A stretch of DNA of 64,000 bases. Origin: Microvelia longipes (lineage: Eukaryota > Arthropoda > Insecta > Hemiptera > Veliidae). The stretch lies in assembly GCA_018340805.1 (NCBI GenBank), contig JACMZG010000008.1, forward strand, positions 16,476,128-16,540,127, written 5' to 3'. A model generated the notes under the pieces. It was not told the origin of the DNA, searched no databases, and saw only the letters and a list, made by a program, of their open reading frames with translations. This document shows positions 1-12,770 of the stretch, piece by piece. Positions within the stretch are counted from its first letter, which is position 1. Every line of letters starts with the position of its first letter. A program made the position numbers and the translations under genes.

Positions 1-216
1 CAAAAACTTATCTTATATTCACCATTGTGAAATAGTGGCTTTTTGGAGAGGCCTATTTTCTTTGTCCCTTATGATGCAAATTTTTTATTAGCTTGGTCGC
101 AAATATTAGAAATATTTCACACCATCACTAAAATATATTTCTTGTGATGTTATGTATTATTAGTACTACAACTATATTATAAACACAGATATGATCAGTT
201 GAGCGGGGGAACGTAA

Positions 217-300
217 TGTGAGGAAGCCAATAAGGTTAGCCCTTGCATTTAAGACACGCCCACAATTTCATATCGGAGCAACCTTATTGGTTCCTCAACA
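217..300. repeat. Small foldback (inverted repeat)
   Basis: Two arms of about 24 bases (217-240 and 276-300) are near-perfect reverse complements around the core CCAATAAGGTT. The spacer between them is about 35 bases. It could form a hairpin and may be a MITE relic. No target duplication is obvious. Confidence 0.5.
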
Positions 301-843
301 CTATTTTCCCACACTGTGAAATATATTAATAAAACTTTGAAAATCTAAAAGCATTGACGAGTGAAAAGTGCTGAGAACCACTGATCTAGTATCATTTAAA
401 ACTCACACGTATCATTTAAGAACTGTTCCAAACTTATTTGTCCTAAAACTTTATAGTAAACAAACTTAAGTCTAAAGTAAATTTTAAACATTTAAACAAT
501 CATTAAAATTGTATGTAACGATAAAAGTGAACACAGTGGAAAAATAGCGTGAGAGAATTTGTCTGTATGACTGTTTTAGCAAATTATTATCAGAAAATGA
601 TGCTAATGAGGTTGTTTGAAAGATGAAAGTTGAGGAGGGGTATATTTTCCTGTATACATGTATGCATCGAGGTGGGTAGGTAGTTGGAAAGGGAGTCTTC
701 TAAATTATGATCCACCCTGGTTGAACTACTATCCCAGACAGTCAATTCAATAATAAGTGGCCTGAAGCTGCCAACATAATGATAATTTGCTACATGTAAC
801 TTCCAAAACAATCAACTTTCGTCAACCAGGTTGGAAAGGGAGT

Positions 844-965
844 CATGTTATGTACACCAAATTTGGTGCTATTCTGATAAAATAGTGGTTGTAGTCCAGA
901 AGTAAAATTGCAATTTTTAAGTGATAAAAATAAGGCTATGTATTGTCACAAGGTCATTAGGTAAA
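844..965. repeat. Dispersed direct repeat, copy 1
   Basis: This 122-bp block is repeated in the same orientation at 1429-1550. Shared landmarks are AATAGTGGTTGTAGT and GGCTATGTATTGTCACAAGG. The copies differ by small indels, which suggests an old local duplication or two copies of one transposon. No coding potential was seen in the surrounding 1-2999, which otherwise is AT-rich sequence without a recognised gene. Confidence 0.6.
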
Positions 966-1428
966 CCAATGAATAACATACCAATAACAGAAAATTGTTT
1001 TAAAATATTAGAAATACAAGCATATATTTGACAAAATAATAATTTAACTTTTGAGCAAAAATTGCAAAGGATATACAGGGTGAACCAAAAGTCTCCCTCT
1101 CTTACATTTTGAACTATTAGATATAAATTAAATTATGTAAATTATCCACATCAATAAATTAAAGAATTATTTAGAATATTGGCAAATTCTTTTTTATGTC
1201 AATATTTAAAAGAGTACTAACACTTTGCTTAAGTACAGCTTTTTGTACTCCCTATATTTCCCTGTCCCTATTTGATTTAAAATTTTGACTTTTCCAAAAT
1301 TTTCTACAGGTGCTTAAAAAGTTATTGAATCCTTCTTCATCAAAGTTTTTATATCATGCTTGGAAGCCTATTTTTGTTCTTCTTCACAAAGAAATATATT
1401 CTCAAGAGATTTATTTTATGGGGTTAAA

Positions 1429-1550
1429 CATATTATGTACACAAATTTGGCAATGCTGATAAAAATAGTGGTTGTAGTTCAGGGAGTAAAATTGCATTTT
1501 TAAGAGATAAAAAATAAGGCTATGTATTGTCACAAGGTCATTAGGTAAAC
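1429..1550. repeat. Dispersed direct repeat, copy 2
   Basis: Second copy of the block at 844-965, same strand. Between the copies is AT-rich sequence that includes an ACAGGGTGAACCAAAAGT motif near 1075. That motif resembles the ends of many insect transposons, but no matching second end was found. Confidence 0.6.
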
Positions 1551-3015
1551 ATTATGTTGTAAAAACATGATAAGACAATGAACTTGATGCTCTAAAGTCA
1601 GTACACCTTGAGCTTAATTTTGAGTTAAACTGCCAAATTTTTACAATTTTGGCACTTATTCCTGCCAAAATAGCAGTCTTTGAACAAAATTATACAAGGA
1701 GCAAAGTTTCTTGTATTTATTTTTGAGCCCAAAAGCCAATATACCAGACCGGCCTTTTAAATTTTTTTTACAAAATTAGGTGTTGGATGGGACACCCAAA
1801 GTTAACTACACTACTAAAAAGAAGTCCCTTTACATAAAAAATCCCCCAGATTTTATTAATTTATGTATAATAGTTCAAAATTAAATTCCAATGCTTTGAA
1901 AATTGGCTACAAATGATAGCTAATAAAATCTAATAAATTATTATTATGGGATCTGAATTAACCCTGTTTTCATTTAAAAATGGTTGCAATCAATCTGAGA
2001 TCAATGCAAGTACCTCATTTTTCCACAATGATTCATTTTGATCTTTACATGATGCTATAAGAAAGTAAATAACAGTACAAGTACGGTAAGGTATAAGTAT
2101 CAGATCATTATTCCAATATCTAAAATAATAAAGCAGAATATCATTGAACCCATGGTATTTTCACATATTTCACACATAATATAAATATCACATCTATAAA
2201 TTTACTAACATAAATAAACATTCTTATTTATAATAGGAGAAATACAATTAAAACATTTTTAAATCAATAAATAATACAATAATCTATAATTCAAGTCAGC
2301 TATAAAGACTGAAATTGCTGAAGAAATTGATTAAATTGTAAGCTAAACAAAGTAATAAATAATTTCTAGAGCAATAACAATCATTTAAGAGCTATATTGC
2401 ATACACATTTTTTTACATACAACGAACCAGAGATAAAATTTTTGGTTCACTTTAAACAATAATAAAAGTAGCCAAATAGTAAAGTTTTAGTACGAATAAA
2501 ATCAGGAGTGCCCATATGATGTACATGTTGTGCATTTTCTTTATAATTTTAATTATATCGTGTTCACGACTGTTAACTGATCAATTAATCTGGAGCGGTT
2601 AGCATGGCCAATTACTTTCATAACCAAAGTGATCAGCGTTGTGTATGAGAATTTTTTAAATCTTTTCTTAGACCAGTCTAAGAATCTTATCAAAAGTCTA
2701 TACATTTTTCCGTTAATAAAATAATAAATAGATCTATTTTATTTACTTTTTTAACTTTGAAAACAGATAACATCCATAAGCCAGAATAAATTTAAAAAAA
2801 TATTGGCGGTGTGAAAAAAGAGGTCCGAGTCATGCAATGTTTTTCGTGTTAGTTGCCTTAATATTGAGATATGCCCACCGAAAAACCCACCTACCGGCCA
2901 GGATTAGCATGGGAAACAGCCTTTAGATCAAATTGATCTGATCTTTAGAGAACGCACTAAATAACATTTTTTAAATTTACTTAAATCAAAATAATATATA
3001 ATATTATAGAAAAGG

Positions 3016-3017
<2 letters not shown>

Positions 3018-3090
<73 letters not shown>

Positions 3091-3114
3091 ATATAATATA
3101 TATATAATATATAT

Positions 3115-3156
<42 letters not shown>

Positions 3157-3173
3157 ATATATATATAAATATA
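3018..3173. repeat. (TA)n microsatellite
   Basis: About 155 bases of TA repeats broken by occasional AATA steps. It lies roughly 320 bases beyond the stop codon of the zinc-finger gene. Simple sequence only. Confidence 0.95.
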
Positions 3174-3496
3174 ATAGTATATTTACAACATCATTTAAGT
3201 TGTTTATATATTATTTATTTGTTTAAATTATAAGTTTATTCAATTATTTAGACAAGAGATTGCAACAAAAATCATAAGCTTTCTTCTTTTAATGTTTTTT
3301 TAAAAATTAATTTTAAATAAACAAATGAACAATACTATTTGTTATTATTCACTCTTTTTTAATGATAAATTTACATATGTGGTGTTATAAGAAGGTTAGG
3401 TAAGAGTATATAGTTCACCTAACAAACAACAGACTTATGTACAATTATATACAATTTATATTTAAATTTAAGAAAAAGGAACACAAATGAAATGAA

Positions 3497-4785
3497 TCAC
3501 AATACTTTGTGAACTCTTTTAGCATGTTTGCTGAGATTACTTTTTATGAGAGCTCGATAGTCACAGTCTGGACACTGATAAGGCCTTTCTTTTATATGGA
3601 CATTTGTTACATGTGCAGTAAGTGCTGAGTCACTGCTGGCAGAGAAACGGCAGTGAGGGCATGGGAAAGGACGTGCATTTTCATGAACCCGCAGAATATG
3701 TTTTCTTAAAAGTTTCTTCTGATTGGCTCTGTAGTCACACATAGAGCATGGAAAAGGCCTTTCTTGGAAATGTACAGAAGATACATGTATAAGTACATGA
3801 CTTCTTTGGCTTGCGGAGTAATCACAATAAGTACACAAATATGGTTTCTCTTTCCGATGAACAGAAACGATATGAATATTTAAAGATTTTTTAACACTTG
3901 CGCTATAGTCACACTCGGGACATTTATGTGGTCTGTGTTTTAAATGCTTATTTGATATATGAGATTTAATATCTCCTACTCTAGCCGCTCTGTAATCACA
4001 ATGAGGACAAGAATGAGGTTTTTCCTGAAAATGAACAGCTGAAACATGTCTCTTAAAACTAGTTCTACTACTAGCACTAAAATCACAATAAGGGCAAGGA
4101 AATGGTCTTAGTTTTCTGTGTACTGATAAAATATGTCTCTCTAAAGCACATTTTTGACTGCAAGCGTAACCACACTCAGAGCAAGAGAATGGTTTCCGAC
4201 GCTCATGAACTATCTTGACATGCCTAGTGAGACCTGATCTTGTCTTAGATCTATAGTCACAGAGATCGCATTTGTGCATTTTATTGCCCTTATGTAAAAA
4301 TAAAATATGTCTAGTGAGAGTACTTTCTTTTTTACTCTTAAACTTACAATGTGGGCAAGAAAAATGTGTTTTATCTTGTTCAGTCGAAGTTATGGATTCA
4401 ATTTGTAGAAGATTGTTAATAGAGGCATCAAAGTCTGAGTCATTCTCGTTAACACCAGAAGTTTCATCATGAAAATCAAGCTCAGTTTTGATTTCAGCAT
4501 TATAAATATCCTCGACTAATTCAACCTGACAAAGATTTAAAGCAGGATCAAACTCAGAATTAATTTCATCTTCAGTCTTACTCTCAGCCTCACTATGGTC
4601 TCCATCAGTTTTAATATCTGGTTGTGTTGTTTCTTCATTTAGTTGAACTTGACATAAACTTAGAACTGATTCATCTTCATTTAACATTACCATCTCTTTT
4701 GATTTAGAGGAAGGACTGACTTTATGATTTTTATCTTCACTCTTCTTTTTTTTCTCAACCAAGACTTCCATTCTTTTGTCGAAGT
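3497..4785 (-). CDS. C2H2 zinc-finger protein, terminal coding exon (ten fingers)
   Basis: Probable sequence-specific DNA-binding nuclear protein. Reading from the first ATG (4771) gives 424 residues. The C-terminal two thirds (about residues 139-421) hold ten tandem fingers of the form C-x2-C-x12-H-x4-H, joined by linkers such as RPFPC and EKPHSC. The N-terminal third is acidic. It contains two diverged copies of a module (about 36-58 and 77-99) with the cores SLCQVQL and NLCQVEL, each followed by DIKT or EIKT. A good acceptor (pyrimidine-rich tract then CAG) ends at 4786, and the frame stays open 14 bases upstream of the ATG. At least one upstream exon, untranslated or coding, therefore probably exists, so the start is uncertain. 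A minus-strand AATAAA at 3239-3234 could serve polyadenylation. Arrays of this kind occur in many unrelated insect regulators, so no orthologue is named. No stops or frameshifts were seen. Confidence 0.9.
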
Positions 4786-5162
4786 CTGAAAAATATATTT
4801 GTAGTCATAAAAATATTAAAATTGTAAAGTAAAAAAATCTATAAATTAAATTAATTATTAGCAATAATAACATAATGACTATCTAACTAGAGTTTACAGT
4901 AAAATTGATTATAACAAATTATGTATTTGAAAAAACAAAACCATTACTGTATTTGGGTTCTATTATATTTAAGTTTAATGAAGCAGCATATTCAAAATTA
5001 TTTGAGTTAATTAGAAAAACAAATTGCAAGGAAAATGTATCACGGAACAACTAAACTACCTTGTGTGGTGCAACATATACTTGGCATTTATATACTTCAT
5101 TCACACACGGGGTTTGGTAGGGGGTTCAACCTTAAGTGTGAAAAAAGTAGATAGGGGTAAAT

Positions 5163-5641
5163 CTTCGGTATACGGTGCACCCTGTTATCAATACTATATA
5201 TCGATATATTATTAGTTACGCGACACGTAAACGAGAACTGAGCACTTAAAAGATAAGCAGCGTTGTTAAATTATTAATTATAATTCAAACATTTAAAAAA
5301 AAACCATACAACAAAAATATAATAAAAAACCTGAAAATAACAAACACAAAAATACGTAAAAAATACGCGTAACATAAAATTAGATGTGGTGTATCATCGA
5401 TTATTCTTATGAAAACATAGTTAAAACATTATACAAACATTAAAAAAATATGAAAATAGTTATAAACCATTTTACAACAAATAAAAAAAAACACAAACAA
5501 CAAAAAAACATTTAAAAAAATAATAAAATATGTTCATAAACGTAAAAGAAAAGGCATATATCGATTATTCCTACGTCATATCTCTGAACTAAAAATATAT
5601 CAATATATAGTATTGATAACAGGGTGCACCATATACCGAAG
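5163..5641. mobile_element. MITE-like element with about 48-bp terminal inverted repeats
   Basis: The left end (5163-5211) and right end (5594-5641) are near-perfect reverse complements beginning CTTCGGTATACGGTGCACC. The 380-base interior is AT-rich and non-coding. The size and structure fit a non-autonomous DNA transposon. I could not find a convincing target-site duplication, so the superfamily is unassigned. The flanks (4786-5162 and 5642-6889) show no gene. Confidence 0.65.
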
Positions 5642-6889
5642 TTCAGCCTAGATAGGAAATTTGATTCAATCTTTTATCTTAAACCACTTGTATGAACATT
5701 GACATATATATAACAGTTTAATGGATACGATTCCAACTTAGGACCCTACAGATGTCACAAATACTTCTTCTTATAATAAACTTATTATTACCTTAATTTA
5801 AAGATCAATTTTGGTTAGTATAAAAATAGAGTTGGTTAAAAGACCATCTCCCAAATGAAATTCTATAAAATACTTTTATTCTGTATTAAGTAAGAGCTTT
5901 AGATTATAGTAGTATGTATAATAGAAATAATTAAATCTATCCTGCAAAGCAGATTTGTCAGCCTTAAAACTGAATTAAATATAGTTTTGATTGGTTAACT
6001 GTCTCCTTAAAATTTTATAGATGCAATCTGCTCCTTCCAAAGGTTGCAGTTAGAATAAAGCAATATACTGTCTTGCTTCATTGGTAAGGGAGATGGAATT
6101 CGGTCTACTCCCTCAATACAACGTATTTTTTCTAGAGGCGATTGTAGTTGATATATAACCTTCTCAACGAACTATTACTTAACTTGAATAATATTTATTT
6201 CTGTTAAAACCTCTGTATATATGTAGTAATTATAATCGTTTACTATCAAAGGGTTCTCCCTATTGATAAGGCCATCTCTTAAAATCAGGGCTGAAGTTAC
6301 TATTTAGTACTCGAAGGTCTCAACAATAAAATCAATGGAGAAAGTGCAAGAAGATGAACCCAATAATATTTATAAGAAAATCATTTCGTTGGGACTATAA
6401 TAACGTAATTAAAATAAGTATCATTACTAGTACTTAATATTGCTTACTTTAAATGGAAAAATGTTGATTTTAGGCAGCAAATTAACCATGAATTATTTTT
6501 GGCTAAATAGTCCATAACAATATAATTTTCAGCTATATTTTCTGTGTAAAACCATAATAAAATTAAAACAGAAACCAAAATTAAAACAGTAAAATGATAA
6601 AAACAACTTTTCTTGTAAGCTTTTGTTGTTCTAAGGGTTTGTTTTACTAATTCGTTCTCTTTTTCCTGTTCTTCTTACGAATATAACCGCATCATTCTTA
6701 TGAAAAACTTGAGGTGCATTCACTATTATTTTCTTTTTGGTGTAAAAACGGTACTTTTTATCAACTTTGCTTTTTCTTCAAAATCAATATTTTGATTATC
6801 ATAAGGAAAAGGTAAAGAAATTTATAATAAAAATTCATATGTTTATTAAATAACCAAAGAAATCGAAAGCAATAATAATTATTAAAATA

Positions 6890-7260
6890 ACCTGACTTGG
6901 CCATCAAGTTCAACCCCAATAAGCGTCTACATGACGCATTATCGGGACTCAACCTGCAAATCATCGGTGTCGATTTGGTGTCCGTCTACACGGAGTAAAA
7001 TCGGTGTCGAGGATTCAACCTGGTGTTCAAACCAGTGTTCAACGCTTCGTGAAGACGGGGTAATGGTGTCAACTATGTATGTTTTGCAAAACTCCGTAGT
7101 ATCAAATGATTTAATAGTTATACATGTGACAAGACAGGCAAATGGAATTTTACTGATTTGTTATAACGTTATCCCCCGAGCCGAAGGATAGGAAAGAAAA
7201 TAAAAATTGCATGCAGAGGCGAAGCCGAGGAGTTAATTTACTAATTCACTGTCGAGGTAG
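6890..7260. repeat. Probable repeat with GTGTCGA and CGAGG motifs
   Basis: This is a locally GC-richer stretch with a small hairpin (GCGTC-tacat-GACGC near 6924). It has repeated TCGGTGTCGA words and a GAGGCGAAGCCGAGG segment like those near 50.0 kb. An open frame of 86 codons here has no recognisable similarity and looks accidental. Best read as transposon-derived sequence. Confidence 0.35.
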
Positions 7261-7710
7261 ATAAAATTCTTACGTAACAGTAATGTTTCCTTTCCTATTT
7301 TTACAACGCTGTGGAATATCTTTAATAAAAAAACCATCTACTCCGTCTTTTACACAAAATTCGCTATATTAGGGCTTCGTTCTTTCCTATATTTCAATAT
7401 ATAACAAATATACTTGCATAGCTTCCTGAAACATTTTTTAAAATATAATTGTTTCAATAAAAAAATTATATGACATGCAAAAACACCGGTCCCGATGTAA
7501 ATTGAACCAACCAGTCTTAAACAAAGGTACTTATTTCTTTATTATAAAAATTATATATGAAGCTTTGAAAAACATTTTGAAAAAGTGTTAAAAATGTGCG
7601 TCCCTAGTGAGGATCGAGGAGTCATGATCCGTCAATTTGATTCTGAGCTGTAACCACTCAAAATTTGGTTTACTCTACAATCACCTAAACTAACATACCT
7701 ATGATTCTAA

Positions 7711-9353
<1,643 letters not shown>

Positions 9354-9929
9354 CACAAAATTGTATTATTTGAGATGCATAAATATTATTATTTATATTA
9401 TTTTTGACATATAAGCTTTGTGATCAATAAGTATAATAAATTGAAATTTACAAGTCAAGATCCATTTATTAGATTCAATCTAGTTTGTTTTGACTTTGAC
9501 TGAGAATAATATTCTTAACAAAATAGGCTATGAATTGAACAATTCTAAGACAAAATACAACAATTAAGTATTAATTTAACACACATCCTGACCGTTACGT
9601 TAATCATAATGATATACTTTCCAATGTATCAATATATATAAACATTTATATATTAATAACATTCAAATATATTTGAAAATCGGTGTACCAAATAGAAACG
9701 TTTTTTTTTAATTTTTTTAAAATATTTTTTTCCTATTCGTTGGACCTCAAAAAGAGGGAAGAGCAGATAAAAAGTTTAAAAATGGCGAAATTGAGCGAAT
9801 TAGAGAGAAAAAATAGCATTTTGAGGGCACTTTTTTTCGTTTTTGCCACATTGTTCAGCAACTAGCAACTATTACTACAACTAGCAACTATTGTTCAGCA
9901 ACCAATTATTTGAAAAGCTTCCTAAAACT

Positions 9930-10090
9930 TTTTTCTTTTCCTCACCTACTACCGAAAGTAAACGGAAAATTATTGTGCACACCGTAAAAATCCGAAACCG
10001 AGATTCCATCATAATTATCTGCTTTAGGCATTTTTATGACGTTCTGAGTGCTTTTATCATGCTGAGTGTGCGTCTGTCTGTCACGCATTA
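9930..10090 (+). repeat. Dispersed repeat family A, copy at 9.9 kb
   Basis: It shares with the inverted copy at 36480-36625 the ordered landmarks TTTTCCTCACCTAC, ATTATTGTG, AAAATCCGAAACCGAG, TATGACGTTCT, TTTTATCATGCTG and a GTCTGTCTGTC-like end. No protein was recognised. It is probably an old transposon fragment. Confidence 0.6.
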
Positions 10091-10169
10091 CTCCTGCTGT
10101 TTTTGTACTAGCGAGTTGAGACTTAAAAAAAAAAAAAAAACTAATAAAAAAATCAGAACTTATTGATAG

Positions 10170-12054
10170 TCGAAGGTGGTCAAGTTACGTTTTCGATGTT
10201 TCAAACGTCAACCAATAGGAGCCCTCTAGTAATAATATTTTCTATAATAAATAAATTATTTTTTCTAAACAAAGATCTATTTTTTAAATTATTATAATAT
10301 TTTGTTTTGAATCAAGTTATATGCTACTATTAAATAAACAATTTAAGAAATAATAAACAATGAGTCAAGTATAGGTTTACCTGCCTGGGACATGAATAAC
10401 CCATATATTAGGGTGTAACTTTTGATCCCAAGGCATATAATAATTTAATCCACTGATGTTTTAAATTTCACTTGCTTGATTTTAAAATTCTGGTGTCAGA
10501 TCAACTAACATAGAATTTCGCTGCCTAAAAATAGTTGAGTAAACTTTCCTGCCGTGAGTAGATAAATGGGAATTTTCATTATAGATTTACCTCTTATTCT
10601 CTATCACCTAAAATTCGAGAAGACTGCTATTCTACACTAGGAAGTTTTAGAACATACCATACAAACAATTTTTTTTCGATTTTTGGGATCTGTAGGTGCT
10701 GAAACGCTGAAATTTGATGAAATTGGAGGGAGTTAAATTCTTTACTACTACAATGTTCTTTTTTACGAGGTAAGGTGTGTCAGGTTCTTTCATGAAGATC
10801 CTTGAGGTGCATTCCCAAGACTCCGGTAGTGGTAGTGATTGCGATGCATGGGGCCAATTGATACCTTATTAATCTTGTGGGAGGTTCTTATAAACACCTT
10901 AATATTGCATGCGGAAAATGGAAACTTTTCGCAACTAGACTAAACCAGGATAAATAGATCAGTTACTGGCATTAGATTGTTTTGAGAACACCTTAGAGAT
11001 CTAACGCAAAAGAAATCTTTCTGTACTCAATGTTTTGAAAATTTTCTTACTCCCACTTCCGATTTAGAAAAGAATTATTTAAAGTATTTAAGTTTTGATT
11101 AGCACAAGAGAGTAATTTCGTTATTATGAACATAGAATGTATTTACTCTCATATTATGTATGGATACATGCAAGCATAACATTTCAGCCACTATTGATAC
11201 TTTCTATAGATCTGACTTGTTACAGTTACCAAAATTACCAGAGTTTCGAAAATTACCAGAATTTTTCAATAAAAATTTGCTAATAAAATGAATAAATGTG
11301 TTTAAAAAATATATTAAGCTGTAAAGAAATATTTAATTTAATTTTAAATAGTCGAAATACGAATTTAAAGAAGAGGAGAGGGAGAATGAGTGAGAGAGTA
11401 GGGTGAAAACAGAACGTTCTAATGCTTTGTTCGTTTAAGGTACAGAACAGATGGGAGTTTTAGTTAGAAATATCGTAAGGTCAACAGTTGCTTACAGTTC
11501 AATAGAATGTAAAGAAGACTGAAACAAAAAAAAATCCGTGTTCCAGGTAATACAATGCCTAAGGAACGTGATGACTACAGCTGTCAGTATCATCTTGTTG
11601 ACAGTATAGAATATAATCTTATGAGTGTTGCTCTAGTGAATATTGTAGTACCCGGCGGTATCCCTACATCTGACGTCACATAAGCAGTCGAGGCCGTTTT
11701 CTCGCCAAAAGAACATTTTTAAATATATTTTTGCTGTATCATCAAAAGTATGTTTTTTCCTTGTAATATTTTCAGGGGTTTTTTTACATGACGTATTTAA
11801 AGATAATGCAATAAAAAAAATTGTGCAAATACTCTATCACCAAACAAATATTGCTTAATCTTGCTTGCCTTATTGCGTATAGAAACCATTATCAAAAGTC
11901 CATGTTTTTTTCAATGTTTTTAAGGGTTTGACGCACTGAAATGTTCCACCCGGTATAATTACGCATGTCATAGAAATAAAATATTTTTTTATAACAGCAG
12001 TAAACCAGGAATAAATAAAACACAGTCATAAATAAGTAAACAGTAACAGTTGGT
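10170..12054. other. Intergenic stretch without recognised gene
   Basis: AT-rich sequence. I see no open frame with family resemblance, no RNA gene and no clear repeat boundary. Short GC-richer segments near 10790-10870 and 11640-11700 look like decayed repeat material. Confidence 0.4.
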
Positions 12055-12060
12055 TTTATT
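12055..12060 (-). terminator. Candidate polyadenylation signal of the eight-exon gene
   Basis: The minus strand reads AATAAA about 326 bases beyond the stop codon at 12386, and it is the first perfect hexamer I found downstream. Such hexamers are common in AT-rich DNA, so this is only a candidate. Confidence 0.3.
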
Positions 12061-12385
12061 TACAAGTCTCGTTCACGGAAGAGAAATTTATCAACATAAA
12101 TAACTTCGTAATTAATCAATTAAAACTTTTTGTTTTTAAATACTTTCTCTTAGGTACTTGAATAATTAATAGTTTTTACAATTTTTAAAAGGGGTTTTAG
12201 GGTCGAGGTTTGAAATTCAAAATATTCAATAATACGATTCTTTTTAATATAAGATTTCTGGTTTTAAAATATTAAAAATATACAAGGCTTATATAATTTC
12301 AATGCATTTTTAAAATACTATAATTATTATATAACAAGAGATTGTATAATGAAGGAGAGATAGTGGAAGGTGGGGTATAAGGATA

Positions 12386-12770
12386 TCAGTCGTTGGTATG
12401 TTTAGGGTCGTGGCATTCGCACGAGCAGTCCTCTGGGTTGACGTAGGAATAGACGACGTGAGCATGATGAGGTCTGTGAGGAAGCGTAGTGATTCGTTTG
12501 GGAGCTCTCTTTCTTTCTGGCAGTTCGTCGAAGGAAACCCAAGAAGGGGCTGGTTGTGTTGAAACTGGAGCTGAGTGAGGAGGTGTTCCTTCTGTTTGGG
12601 AATGACCTGATGACGTTGAACCGCTTGCGGCACCTCTAGGAGGAAGTGGAGGTGGACTTTCTGTTCTCCTTACTTCCTTAGGACTTTGAAGAACTTCTTC
12701 AGCAAATAAGTTCCAAGGTTTCGCTCTTCCTCCAGTTTTCATTTTAGATCCTTTTATTGAATCAGCCCTA
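12386..12770 (-). CDS. Exon 8 (last coding exon) of the eight-exon gene
   Basis: Encodes about the last 128 residues and the stop. The acceptor is TTTTTTGCAG, and the first base completes an AG-T serine codon. It includes AKPWNLFAEEV, a proline-rich run (SPPPLPPR), SWVSFDELPERKRAPKR, and a tail with CSCECHDPKH. The tail has three cysteines and two histidines within ten residues, unlike the rest of the protein. This exon looks better conserved than its neighbours, but that is untested. Confidence 0.8.

Noticed and set aside
12310..12633. 107-codon frame overlapping exon 8
   Set aside because: It lies in a different frame from the splice-consistent exon and has no independent support.
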